Shown: piece after piece, positions 33,227 through 41,285 of the stretch
Layout of the letters: the number at the start of each line of letters is the position of its first letter
Numbering within the stretch: the first letter of the stretch is position 1
NCBI RefSeq assembly: GCF_003253995.1
Contig: NZ_QKZL01000006.1
Coordinates: forward strand, 1-64,000
Reading direction: 5' to 3'
DNA length: 64,000 bases
Origin: Palleronia aestuarii
GTDB lineage: Bacteria > Pseudomonadota > Alphaproteobacteria > Rhodobacterales > Rhodobacteraceae
Notes under the pieces: model-generated
The model's input: the letters and a program-made list of their open reading frames with translations, nothing else
Databases searched by the model: none
Told to the model about the DNA's origin: nothing
Program-made: the position numbers and the translations under genes

Positions 33227-34219
33227 TCAGTTCAGCGCCTGGTCCGTGATCTCGTGCGTCCAGGCGCCGTCCGACGGCTCCTCCGTGATCGCCGGGTTCT
33301 CCTCGCTCACGGCCGAGAGCAGCGTCTCGACGGTCTGCTCGTAGGCGGCGGGATCGAGCGCGCCGTCCGAGCCCGAGGTGAGCTTCGCGACCTCGCTCAT
33401 CATGTAGACCTGATGATCGAGCGTCTGCGCGCCGGTCATGTCGTTGTCGACCACGATCTGCGCCGCCTCCTCGGGGTTCTCCTCCGCCCATTTCCAGCCC
33501 TTCATGGAGGCGCGGACGAAGCGGGTCATCTTGTCGACGAAGGCCGAATCCTCCAGATTCCCCTCCATTACGTAGAGCCCGTCCTCCAGCATCCCGATCC
33601 CCTCCTCGAGATAGTTGAAGTTGGCGAGCTCGTCCTCCGCATAGCCCGCGTCGAGCACCTGTCCGTACTCGTTGTAGGTCATGGTGGAGATGCAATCGGC
33701 CTGCCCCTGCAGCAGCGGATCGACGTTGAAGGCCTGGCGCAGCACCTCTACGCCTTCGTCCGATCCGTCCGTGGGAATGCCCAGCTGCGCCATCCAGGCG
33801 TAGAAGGGATATTCGTTGCCGAAGAACCAGACGCCGAGCGTGCGGCCGGGGAAATCCTCCGGGCTCTCGACCCCGTTCGACTTGAGGCAGGTGAGCTGCA
33901 GGCCGCCGGTGGCGAAGGGCTGCGCGATATTGACGAGCGGCACGCCGCGTTCGCGCGCCGCGAGGGCCGCGGCCATCCAGGTGACGATCACGTCCGCGCC
34001 GCCGCCCGCGATCACCTGCTCGGGCGCGATGTCGGGCCCGCCCGGATTGATCGTGACGTCGAGGTTCTCCTCCTCGTAGAAGCCCTGGTCCTCGGCCACG
34101 TAATAGCCCGCGAACTGCGCCTGCGTGACCCATTTGAGCTGCAGCGTCACCGCATCCTGCGCCTCCGCCGCGCCGGCGAGCCCCAACGCGGCCGTGGCCG
34201 CGATCGTCCAGTTCCTCAT
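33227..34219 (-). CDS. ABC transporter substrate-binding protein, NMT1/THI5-like
   Basis: A 330-residue periplasmic binding protein with a signal peptide at 1-20 (AATAALGLAGAAEAQ). LQLKWVTQAQFAGYYVAEDQ (about 26-45) is the pyrimidine-binding start seen in ThiY/NMT1-type proteins, and INPGGPDIAPEQVIAGGGAD and ADCISTMTYNEYGQVL belong to the same fold. It is last in a row with two permeases and an ATPase, all on the minus strand. With dihydropyrimidinase and PreA/PreT genes next door, a pyrimidine base or its reduced product is the likely ligand. Confidence 0.88.
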   Translation of the reverse strand: MRNWTIAATAALGLAGAAEAQDAVTLQLKWVTQAQFAGYYVAEDQGFYEEENLDVTINPGGPDIAPEQVIAGGGADVIVTWMAAALAARERGVPLVNIAQPFATGGLQLTCLKSNGVESPEDFPGRTLGVWFFGNEYPFYAWMAQLGIPTDGSDEGVEVLRQAFNVDPLLQGQADCISTMTYNEYGQVLDAGYAEDELANFNYLEEGIGMLEDGLYVMEGNLEDSAFVDKMTRFVRASMKGWKWAEENPEEAAQIVVDNDMTGAQTLDHQVYMMSEVAKLTSGSDGALDPAAYEQTVETLLSAVSEENPAITEEPSDGAWTHEITDQALN

Positions 34220-34256
34220 GACGTACCCTTTCCCTGGTGAAGGTCGTTTCCGGATG

Positions 34257-35102
34257 TCATCTCCGGTGCGACGGGTGCCAGAACGTCACCCGTGTCTCGA
34301 TGAGCGCGATGATGCCGTAGAACGCGCTCCCCGCAAGGGCCGCGACGACGATCTCGGCCCACACGGTGTCGAGCGCGAGCTGCCCCACGCTGGTGGAGAT
34401 CCGGAACCCGATGCCCTGTGTGGGCGAGCCGAAGAACTCCGCCACGATCGCCCCGATGAGCGCCAGCGTGGTCGCGATCTTGAGCCCGTTGAACACGAAG
34501 GGCATCGCCGCGGGCAGCCGCAGCTTCAGAAGCGTCTGCGCATAGGACGCGCCGTAGGTCCGCATCAGGTCGCGCTGCATCGCGGAGGTGTCGCGGAGGC
34601 CCGCCACGGTGTTCACGAGCACCGGGAAGAACACCATGACGACCACGACCGCCGCCTTCGACTGCCAGTCGAACCCGTACCAGCCGACGAGGATCGGCGC
34701 GGTGCCGACGATGGGCAGCGCCGCCATGAAATTGCCCACGGGCAGCAATCCGCGGCGCAGGAACTCCACCCGGTCGGCGAGGATCGCCACCGCGAAGGCC
34801 GCGAGGCAGCCCATCGCATAGCCCGAGAGCGCGCCCTTCACGATCGTCTGCACGAAATCGGCCCAGAGCATCGGCAGCGCGCCCACGAAGCGCGCGGCGA
34901 TCACGCTCGGCGCGGGCAGGATGACGAGCGGCACGTCGAGGCCGCGCACGACCAGTTCCCACACCAGCAGAAGCGTGATCCCGAAGATCACCGGCACGAG
35001 GATCCGCCGCCCCCGCCCGGCAGGTCCGGACCGGTTGGCGAGCCGCACATTGAGCGCCCAGAGCCCGGCCCAGAGGAGAAGGGCCACCAGAACGAGGCTC
35101 AC
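34257..35102 (-). CDS. ABC permease (SsuC/ThiX type)
   Basis: A 281-residue membrane protein with about seven helices. The coupling loop is TYGASYAQTLLKLRLPAAMP (about 192-211), followed by FVFNGLKIATTLALIGAIVA. It starts at GTG 35102, overlapping the stop of the upstream permease by four bases (GTGA). It is the second of two non-identical permeases, so the channel is probably a heterodimer. Confidence 0.87.
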   Translation of the reverse strand: MSLVLVALLLWAGLWALNVRLANRSGPAGRGRRILVPVIFGITLLLVWELVVRGLDVPLVILPAPSVIAARFVGALPMLWADFVQTIVKGALSGYAMGCLAAFAVAILADRVEFLRRGLLPVGNFMAALPIVGTAPILVGWYGFDWQSKAAVVVVMVFFPVLVNTVAGLRDTSAMQRDLMRTYGASYAQTLLKLRLPAAMPFVFNGLKIATTLALIGAIVAEFFGSPTQGIGFRISTSVGQLALDTVWAEIVVAALAGSAFYGIIALIETRVTFWHPSHRR

Positions 35103-36094
35103 TGCCCCATCCCCATCCGCGCGAGCAGCCCGCGCTCGACGAGCCCGATCAGTCCCACGAGCCCCGCCGCGAGGAGCGCCGCGGCGAAGAGCGCCGCCCA
35201 GATCTGGATGTTCTGCCCGTAATAGCTCCCCGCGAGGAGCCGCGCGCCGAGACCCGCCTGCGCCCCCGTGGGCAGTTCCGCCACGATCGCCCCTACGAGG
35301 CTCGCCGCCACGCCGATCTTCAGCGACGCGAAGAGGTAGGGCAGCGACGCCGGCAGGCGCAGCTTGCCGAAGATCTGCGCCCGCGTCGCGGCATAGGTCC
35401 GGAGGAGATCGAGCTGCATCGCGTCGGGGCTGCGGAACCCCGTCACCATGCCGACCACGACCGGAAAGAACGACAGGTAGGCGGAGATCACGGCCTTCGG
35501 CACGATCCCCTGCACCCCCACGGAATAGAGCACGACGATGATCATCGGCGCGATCGCGATGATCGGCACCGTCTGGCTGACGATGGCCCAGGGCATGACG
35601 CTCATCTCCATCACGCGGCTATGGACGATCCCCACGGCAAGGAGGATGCCGAGACCGGTGCCGATGGCGAACCCCAGAAGCGTCGCCGAAAGCGTGACCC
35701 AGGCGTGGTAGACGAGGCTCCGCGCGGAGGTCACGCTCTGCCCCGCGACCCCGTCCCAGAGCGCCACGGCCACCTGGTGCGGCGCCGGCAGGCGCGGCCG
35801 CTCGAGGCTCCAGGCGCCCGGCAGGAGAGAGGGATTGGCCGCCATCAGCGCCACGCTCCCCATCTGCCGCCGCGCCGCCGGGCCTTCGGGCGTCACGACC
35901 GCCCCCGCGCGTTCGGCCTGCAGCAGTGTATTGCCCACGTTCATCGGCAGGCAGGCCGCGTACCAGATCGCGACGAGCACCGCGACGACCGCCACGACCG
36001 GCCCCGCCCGGTGCCCCATCCCCCGCGCCACTGCTGCCACCCGCGCGGACCGCCCGATCCCTCCGGAGGGCGCGGAGAGGGGCGCGTCGCTCAC
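35099..36094 (-). CDS. ABC permease (SsuC/ThiX type) with N-terminal extension
   Basis: A 331-residue permease. After TM1 (AVVAVLVAIWYAACLPM) about 80 mostly polar residues precede the core domain: GFAIGTGLGILLAVGIVHSR, and the coupling loop TYAATRAQIFGKLRLPASLP (about 233-252). It starts at GTG 36094, overlapping the ATPase stop by four bases. The frame extends further upstream but that part is antisense-like reading through the ATPase gene. Confidence 0.85.
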   Translation of the reverse strand: MSDAPLSAPSGGIGRSARVAAVARGMGHRAGPVVAVVAVLVAIWYAACLPMNVGNTLLQAERAGAVVTPEGPAARRQMGSVALMAANPSLLPGAWSLERPRLPAPHQVAVALWDGVAGQSVTSARSLVYHAWVTLSATLLGFAIGTGLGILLAVGIVHSRVMEMSVMPWAIVSQTVPIIAIAPMIIVVLYSVGVQGIVPKAVISAYLSFFPVVVGMVTGFRSPDAMQLDLLRTYAATRAQIFGKLRLPASLPYLFASLKIGVAASLVGAIVAELPTGAQAGLGARLLAGSYYGQNIQIWAALFAAALLAAGLVGLIGLVERGLLARMGMGQ

Positions 36095-36870
36095 AAGGCC
36101 TCCATGCCGGCGCGCAGCCCCTCGCGGACGCGATGCGCCACGGCGATGAACTCCGCGCTGTCGCGGATGTCGAGCGGACGCTCGGCCGGCAGGGGGCTCT
36201 CGATCACGTCGCTGATCCGTCCGGGCCGCGGGCTCATCACCACGATCTTCGTGGACAGGTACACCGCCTCGGGGATCGAATGGGTGACGAAGAGCATCGT
36301 CTTGCCGGTCCGCGCCCAGAGCGCGAGCAACTCCTCGTTGAGGCGGTCCCGCACGATCTCGTCGAGCGCGCCGAAGGGCTCGTCCATCAGGAGGATGTCG
36401 GCGTCGAAGGCGAGCGCGCGCGCGATGGAGGCGCGCTGCTGCATCCCGCCCGAAAGCTGCCAGGGGAACTTGCCCGCGAACCCGCCCAGATCGACGAGCG
36501 CGAGCGCCTCCTCGACCCGCTGCCGCCGATCCGCCTTCGCGAACCCCATGATCTCGAGCGGCAGCGCCACGTTGCCCGCGATCGTCCGCCACGGATAGAG
36601 CCCCGCCGCCTGGAATACGTAGCCGTAGGCCCGCGCCTGCCGCGCCGCGTCGGGGCTCATCCCGTTGACCTCGAGCGTCCCGCCCGTCGGCGTCTCGAGG
36701 CCCGCGACGCAGCGCAGGAACGTCGTCTTGCCGCAGCCCGACGGCCCGATGAAGGAGACGAACTCGCCGCGGCCGATATCGAGCGATACGTCGGAGAGCG
36801 CATGGACCGACCCGTCGCCGGTCGCGAAGGTCAGGTCGAGCCCCTCGGCCCGGACGACCGGCGCGCTCAC
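36091..36870 (-). CDS. ABC transporter ATPase (SsuB/ThiZ type)
   Basis: A 259-residue ATPase with Walker A GPSGCGKTTFL (42-52), signature LSGGMQQRASIARAL (about 138-152), Walker B DILLMDEPFGALDE (about 157-170) and switch His in FVTHSIPEAV. GTG 36870 is the start. It is first in the four-gene importer operon ATPase-permease-permease-binding protein and is separated from hydA by 208 bp containing REP-like palindromes. Confidence 0.9.
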   Translation of the reverse strand: MSAPVVRAEGLDLTFATGDGSVHALSDVSLDIGRGEFVSFIGPSGCGKTTFLRCVAGLETPTGGTLEVNGMSPDAARQARAYGYVFQAAGLYPWRTIAGNVALPLEIMGFAKADRRQRVEEALALVDLGGFAGKFPWQLSGGMQQRASIARALAFDADILLMDEPFGALDEIVRDRLNEELLALWARTGKTMLFVTHSIPEAVYLSTKIVVMSPRPGRISDVIESPLPAERPLDIRDSAEFIAVAHRVREGLRAGMEAL

Positions 36871-36890
36871 GCGCCCCCCCTCGCGCCACG

Positions 36891-36953
36891 CGCCCCGGGC
36901 GCGACCCGGGACCTCGCCGCTCCACGCGGCCCCGGCTCGGGGGCCGGGGCGCG
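36891..36953. repeat. Pair of REP-like palindromes
   Basis: GCCCCGGGCGCGACCCGGGACCTCGC (about 36891-36917, written in two parts: CGCCCCGGGCGCGACCC and GGGACCTCGC) resembles the 38609 repeat. A second palindrome, CCCCGGC ... GCCGGGG (about 36928-36950), follows in the opposite sense. They sit in the gap between hydA and the importer ATPase and may be read-through structures or a BIME-like unit. Confidence 0.55.
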
Positions 36954-37078
36954 TCGGTGCGGGGTGGCGGATCTCACGCCGCAGCCCGGCACTTCGGCAC
37001 GCCGAATGCGATGCCGTCGCCCGCGTGACCGCGAACGCGACGCGTTGCCTCCAGAAGACCGTCCGGCCGCGACGCCAT

Positions 37079-38533
37079 TCACACCCCGCTCGCCGGGATC
37101 CCCGACCGTTCCACCGGTCGGGGGGCGGTCAGCGCCTTCCAGGACGACAGCGCCTGGTTCACGGAGCCCTTGGGAGGGCGGGGCACGAAGGTGCCGTGGC
37201 CCTCCTCCGCGCGGATCGCACCGTCGGAATAGGCGAGCTTGCCGCGCGAGAGCACGTGGCGCGGCAGGCCCTTCACGCGCTGGCCCTCGAACACGTTGTA
37301 ATCGATCGCAGATTGCTGGGTACCCGCGCTGATCGTCTTCTCCGCCTCGGGGTCGAACACGACGAGATCGGCATCCGCGCCCACGAGAACCGCGCCCTTG
37401 CGGGGATAGCAATTGAGGATCTTGGCGATGTTGGTGGAGGTCACGGCGACGAACTCGTTGGGCGTGAGCCGCCCCGTCGCGACCCCGTGGGTCCAGAGCA
37501 TCGGCAGCCGGTCCTCGAGCCCGCCGGTGCCGTTGGGGATCTTGGTGAAGTCGCCCACCCCCGTGCGCTTCTGCTCGGTCGTGAAGGCGCAGTGATCGGT
37601 CGCCACGACCGAGAGCGATCCCGCCTGCAGCCCGGCCCAGAGCGATGCCTGGTGCTGCCTGTTGCGGAAGGGCGGCGACATCACGCGCCGCGCGGCATGG
37701 TCCCAGTCCTGGTTGAAGTACTCGCTCTCGTCGAGCGTCAGGTGCTGGATCAGCGGCTCGCCCCAGACCCGCTTGCCCTGCTGGCGCGCGCGCCGGATCG
37801 CCTCGTGGCTCTCCTCGCAGGAGACGTGGACGACGTAGAGCGGCACGCCCGCCATGTCGGCGATCATGATGGCGCGGTTCGTGGCCTCCCCCTCGACCTG
37901 CGGCGGGCGGGAATAGGCGTGCCCCTCCGGCCCGGTATTGCCCTCCGCGAGGAGTTGCGCGGAAAGGTCGGCCACGACGTCGCCGTTCTCCGCATGGACG
38001 AGCGCGATGCCCCCGAGTTCCGAGAGCCGCTTGAACGACGCGTACATCTCGTCGTCCTGCACCATGAGCGCGCCCTTGTAGGCCATGAAGTGCTTGAAGG
38101 AATTGATCCCGCGGTCGCGGACCACCGCCTCCATCTCCTCGAAGACCTGCTCGCCCCACCAGGTCACGGCCATGTGGAAGGAATAGTCGCAATGCGCCCG
38201 CGTCGACTTGTTGTCCCACATCTTGAGCGCGTCGAGCAGCCCCTGTCCGGGGGAGGGGAGGGCGAAATCCACGACCATCGTGGTGCCCCCCGCGAGCGCC
38301 GCGCGGGTGCCGCTCTCGAAATCGTCGGCGGAATAGGTGCCCATGAAGGGCATCTCCAAATGCGTGTGCGGATCGATCCCGCCCGGCATGACGTAGCATC
38401 CCGTGGCGTCGATCTCCTCGTCGCCCCCGAGCCCCGGCCCGATCTCCGCGATCCTGTTGCCCTCCACGAGGATGTCGGCCTCGTAGGTGAGGTCGTGGGT
38501 GACGATCGTGCCGTTCTTGATCACGGTTGTCAT
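37079..38533 (-). CDS. hydA: Dihydropyrimidinase
   Basis: A 484-residue cyclic amidohydrolase opening dihydrouracil or dihydrothymine to the N-carbamoyl beta-amino acid, the second step of reductive pyrimidine degradation. The binuclear zinc ligands are present: H56 and H58 (GGIDPHTHLE), carboxylated K153 (FKHFMAYKG), H180 (VHAENGD), H236 (VVHVSCEES) and D313 (ATDHCAF). ATG 38533 is chosen because the conserved MTTVIKNGTIVTHDL begins there. It follows the GIY-YIG gene and the carbamoyl hydrolase gene in the same direction. Confidence 0.92.
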   Translation of the reverse strand: MTTVIKNGTIVTHDLTYEADILVEGNRIAEIGPGLGGDEEIDATGCYVMPGGIDPHTHLEMPFMGTYSADDFESGTRAALAGGTTMVVDFALPSPGQGLLDALKMWDNKSTRAHCDYSFHMAVTWWGEQVFEEMEAVVRDRGINSFKHFMAYKGALMVQDDEMYASFKRLSELGGIALVHAENGDVVADLSAQLLAEGNTGPEGHAYSRPPQVEGEATNRAIMIADMAGVPLYVVHVSCEESHEAIRRARQQGKRVWGEPLIQHLTLDESEYFNQDWDHAARRVMSPPFRNRQHQASLWAGLQAGSLSVVATDHCAFTTEQKRTGVGDFTKIPNGTGGLEDRLPMLWTHGVATGRLTPNEFVAVTSTNIAKILNCYPRKGAVLVGADADLVVFDPEAEKTISAGTQQSAIDYNVFEGQRVKGLPRHVLSRGKLAYSDGAIRAEEGHGTFVPRPPKGSVNQALSSWKALTAPRPVERSGIPASGV

Positions 38534-38564
38534 GTGCGTCTCGCTCCTCGCCTGTTCCCCGCCA

Positions 38565-38583
38565 TCCCGGACAGGATCCGGGA
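38565..38583. repeat. REP-like palindrome TCCCGGA-N5-TCCGGGA
   Basis: A perfect 7-bp stem (38565-38571, 38577-38583) 32 bp upstream of the hydA start. It belongs to the same CCCGG-rich palindrome group as the 38609 and 38954 repeats but has a different stem. Confidence 0.6.
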
Positions 38584-38608
38584 CAGGTGGTCGGTGCATC
38601 GTCTCCCC

Positions 38609-38637
38609 GCCGCCCCGGGCTTGACCCGGGGCCTCGC
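38609..38637 (+). repeat. 29-bp inverted repeat, left copy (REP-like)
   Basis: Core CCCCGGG-CTTGA-CCCGGGG (38613-38631), flanked by GCCG and CCTCGC. Its reverse complement matches 38954-38982 in 28 of 29 positions. It lies 8 bp beyond the GIY-YIG stop. Confidence 0.85.
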
Positions 38638-38645
38638 GGGTCCGC

Positions 38646-38936
38646 TCACGCGTGCGGGATCTGCGCGCTCACGTCCTGCCAGTCCGGATTGCTTTCGGCG
38701 ATCAGATCGATCTTCCACGACCGCCGCCACCGCTTCATCCGCCGCTCCTGCGTCAGCGCCTCGGAATAGGTCTCGAACGCCGCGAACCAGACCAGCGTCC
38801 GGATGCCGTAGCGCTGCGTGTGGCCCGGGATCGCGCCGGAGCGATGCTGCTCCAACCGCCGGCGCAGATCGTTCGTCGAGCCGAGGTAGAGCGCACCGCC
38901 GGGGCGCGAGGCCAGCAGGTAGACGTAATGGGCCAT
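38646..38936 (-). CDS. Small GIY-YIG nuclease-domain protein
   Basis: A 96-residue single-domain protein. The start AHYVYLLASRPGGALYLGST is the GIY-YIG pair (YVYLL and YLGST). TNDLRRRLEQHRSGAIPGHT follows with the catalytic Arg. LVWFAAFETYSEALTQERRM contains the conserved Glu. KRWRRSWKIDLIAESNPDW is the usual tail of the UPF0213-like group. It stands between two pyrimidine-catabolism genes but has no obvious link to them. It is bounded by nearly perfect 29-bp inverted repeats, so the unit 38609-38982 may be a small mobile or REP-associated cassette. ATG 38936 follows GGAGCGAGGATGG. Confidence 0.85.
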   Translation of the reverse strand: MAHYVYLLASRPGGALYLGSTNDLRRRLEQHRSGAIPGHTQRYGIRTLVWFAAFETYSEALTQERRMKRWRRSWKIDLIAESNPDWQDVSAQIPHA

Positions 38937-38953
38937 CCTCGCTCCTCCGCCCG

Positions 38954-38982
38954 GCGAGGCCCCGGGTCGAGCCCGGGGCGGC
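38954..38982 (-). repeat. 29-bp inverted repeat, right copy (REP-like)
   Basis: Core CCCCGGG-TCGAG-CCCGGGG within 38954-38982, mirror image of the left copy with one mismatch. It lies 17 bp upstream of the GIY-YIG start and 20 bp past the carbamoyl hydrolase stop. Confidence 0.85.
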
Positions 38983-39002
38983 ATGGCGCGGGGAGGCGGC
39001 CC

Positions 39003-40256
39003 TCACCCCTCCACCCCGGCCGTCTCCACCACCGCGTGGAGGAGCACATCCGTTCCCGCCCGCGCCCAGTCCTTGGTGATCTCCTCCGCCTCGTTGTGCG
39101 AAAGACCCTCGACACAGGGGCACATGACCATCGCGGTCGGCGCCACGCGGTTGATCCAGCAGGCGTCGTGGCCCGCGCCCGAGACGATGTCCATGTGGCT
39201 GTAGCCGAGCCGCTCGGCCGCCCCGCGGACCGCCGCCACGCAGCCCTCGTCGAAGGTCACCGGGTCGAAATGCCCCGCCACCTCGATCTCGCAGCCAAGC
39301 CCCATCTCCTGCGCGATGCGCGGCGCGTCGGCCTCGAGCGCGGCCTTCATCCCGTCGAGCTTCTCGCGGTCGGGCGAGCGGAAATCGACGGTGAAGACCA
39401 CGCGGCCGGGGATCACGTTGCGCGAGTTGGGATAGACGTCGATATGGCCCGCGGCCCCCACCGCGTCGGGCTGCGCGGCCATCGCGATCTCGTTGACCCG
39501 CTCGAGGATCCGCGCCATGCCGAGGCCTGCGTCCCGCCGCATCGCCATCGGCGTCGAGCCGGTATGCGCGTCCCGCCCGGTCAGCGTCACCTGCAGCCAC
39601 CATTGCCCCTGGCCATGCGTGACCACGCCGATGTCGCGCCCCTCCGCCTCGAGGATCGGGCCCTGCTCGATATGGAGCTCGAAGCAGGCATGCATCTTGC
39701 GCGCGCCGACCTCCTCCTCGCCCTTCCAGCCGATCCGCTCCAGCTCCTCGCCGAAGCGCTTGCCGGCGGCGTCCGTGCGCTGGTAGGCCCAGTCGGTCTC
39801 GTATTGCCCGATGAACACGCCGGAGGAGAGCATCGCGGGCGCGAAGCGCGTCCCTTCCTCGTTGGTCCAGTTCACCACCACGATCGGATGGCGGGTCTTC
39901 ACGCCCAGGTCGTTGAGCGTGCGCACCACCTCGAGCCCGCCGAGGACGCCCAGCACCCCGTCGTACTTGCCCCCCGTGGGCTGCGTGTCGAGATGGGAGC
40001 CGACATAGACGGGCAGGGCGTCCGGATCCGTTCCCTCGCGCCGGGCGAACATGTTGCCCATCCGGTCGAGCCCCATCTCGCAGCCCGCCGCCTCGCACCA
40101 GCGCTGGAAGAGCGCGCGGCCCTCGGCATCCGCGTCGGTCAGCGTCTGGCGGTTGTTGCCGCCCGCCACGCCCGGGCCGATCTCGGCCATCTCCATCAGG
40201 CTCTGCCAGAGACGGTCGCCATCGACCCGCATGTTCTCGCCCGCTGCAGCGCTCAT
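39003..40256 (-). CDS. Zn-dependent N-carbamoyl hydrolase (beta-ureidopropionase / HyuC-AmaB type)
   Basis: A 417-residue M20-type amidohydrolase. Metal ligands: H88 (GSHLDTQPTGG), D99 (KYDG), E133/E134 (WTNEEG), the His in FELHIEQGP, and a C-terminal His in SGAGHDACW. It should cleave N-carbamoyl-beta-alanine or N-carbamoyl-beta-aminoisobutyrate, the third step after PreAT and HydA. ATG 40256 is chosen over an upstream frame start because the operator at 40279-40296 lies just before it. It is the first gene of the unit hydrolase-GIY-YIG-hydA. Confidence 0.9.
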   Translation of the reverse strand: MSAAAGENMRVDGDRLWQSLMEMAEIGPGVAGGNNRQTLTDADAEGRALFQRWCEAAGCEMGLDRMGNMFARREGTDPDALPVYVGSHLDTQPTGGKYDGVLGVLGGLEVVRTLNDLGVKTRHPIVVVNWTNEEGTRFAPAMLSSGVFIGQYETDWAYQRTDAAGKRFGEELERIGWKGEEEVGARKMHACFELHIEQGPILEAEGRDIGVVTHGQGQWWLQVTLTGRDAHTGSTPMAMRRDAGLGMARILERVNEIAMAAQPDAVGAAGHIDVYPNSRNVIPGRVVFTVDFRSPDREKLDGMKAALEADAPRIAQEMGLGCEIEVAGHFDPVTFDEGCVAAVRGAAERLGYSHMDIVSGAGHDACWINRVAPTAMVMCPCVEGLSHNEAEEITKDWARAGTDVLLHAVVETAGVEG

Positions 40257-40278
40257 TCCCGTTCCCCCGCAATCCCGA

Positions 40279-40296
40279 TTTGACCAAAAGGTCAAA
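40279..40296. promoter_or_regulatory. RutR-like operator TTTGACC-AAAA-GGTCAAA
   Basis: A perfect 7-bp inverted repeat with a 4-base spacer, 23 bp upstream of the carbamoyl hydrolase start and about 108 bp upstream of the divergent TetR-type gene. It closely matches the TTGACCA-NN-TGGTCAA operator known for E. coli RutR. A related but weaker site lies upstream of preT. Confidence 0.8.
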
Positions 40297-40403
40297 GCGA
40301 CGCTACCAAAGCGGGGGGGTCAGTCAAGGATGGCGCGGATGGGGCCGAGCTTTGCCGGAAATACGGGCGGATTTCGATCCCCTCGGGCCGCGATGCCTGC
40401 GCT

Positions 40404-41015
40404 TTGACCGAAACCGGACCCTCCCGCATCCAGTCGGAGAAGCGCGCGGCCATCCTGGGCGCGGCGCTGGAGGTTTTCGCCGCCGAGGGGTTCCGCGGCG
40501 CGACGCTCGATCGGATCGCGGGCGAGGCGGGGCTCTCGAAGCCGAACCTGCTCTACTACTTCCCCTCGAAGGAAGAGGTCCACGAGGCGCTCCTTTCGGG
40601 CCTCCTCGATCTCTGGCTCGCGCCCCTGCGCCGCATCGACCCCGACGGCGAGCCGATGGCGGAGCTCCTCGGCTATGTCCGCCGCAAGCTGGCGCTGAGC
40701 CGGAGCCATCCGCGCGAGAGCCGCCTCTTCGCCAACGAGATCCTGCAAGGCGCGCCGCGGATCGGCCCGACGCTCTCGGGCGCGCTCCGCGATCTCGTCG
40801 AGGAGAAGGCGCAGGCGATCGCGGCCTGGGCGGAGACCGGGGCGATCGCGCCCGTCGATCCGCGCCACCTCATCATCTCCGTCTGGGCGCTCACCCAGCA
40901 TTACGCCGATTTCGACGTCCAGGTCCGCGCCGTGCTCGGCCGCGACGATCCCCTCGACGGGGCGGAAGCGCATCTGGAGATGCTTTTCGAAAGGCTGCTC
41001 GCGCCGCGCGCGTAG
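40404..41015 (+). CDS. TetR-family regulator, RutR-like
   Basis: A 203-residue repressor. The N-terminal HTH (about 13-60) reads KRAAILGAALEVFAAEGFRG, LDRIAGEAGLSKPNLLYYFP. The C-terminal ligand domain resembles RutR (LRRIDPDGEPMAELLGYVRR, LFANEILQGAP, VWALTQHYADFDVQV), the sensor of uracil/thymine in E. coli. The start is taken as TTG 40404; no ATG or GTG is in frame upstream, and a TTTGACC half-site overlaps the start. Divergent from the carbamoyl hydrolase across the palindrome, it probably represses the pyrimidine genes and itself. Confidence 0.87.
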   Translation: MTETGPSRIQSEKRAAILGAALEVFAAEGFRGATLDRIAGEAGLSKPNLLYYFPSKEEVHEALLSGLLDLWLAPLRRIDPDGEPMAELLGYVRRKLALSRSHPRESRLFANEILQGAPRIGPTLSGALRDLVEEKAQAIAAWAETGAIAPVDPRHLIISVWALTQHYADFDVQVRAVLGRDDPLDGAEAHLEMLFERLLAPRA

Positions 41016-41285
41016 GCGCCCTGAATGACGCCTTAAGGGGATCGACTGGCTGCAGAACATAGACGATGCCCTCCCGGACGGGCGCCGTTTTCCAATGACC
41101 ACCGCCCGCGCGACGACGACCGACGCGGAGTGCTGCGCTAAATTTGTGCAGAGGGCGCCCTGCGGCCACAAAACGCTTTGGCGGAAATCACGGCGGCGTT
41201 AACGTGGCCCATTCGCGCCGCACGGTCCGCTTGCCGTGCGCATCGCATCGCGTCGGCGCGTCGGTTCCAGGAGGGATACCTGACG

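Noticed and set aside
36665-39079. An 804-codon plus-strand frame opposite hydA and the GIY-YIG gene
   Set aside because: Antisense reading of well-supported genes.
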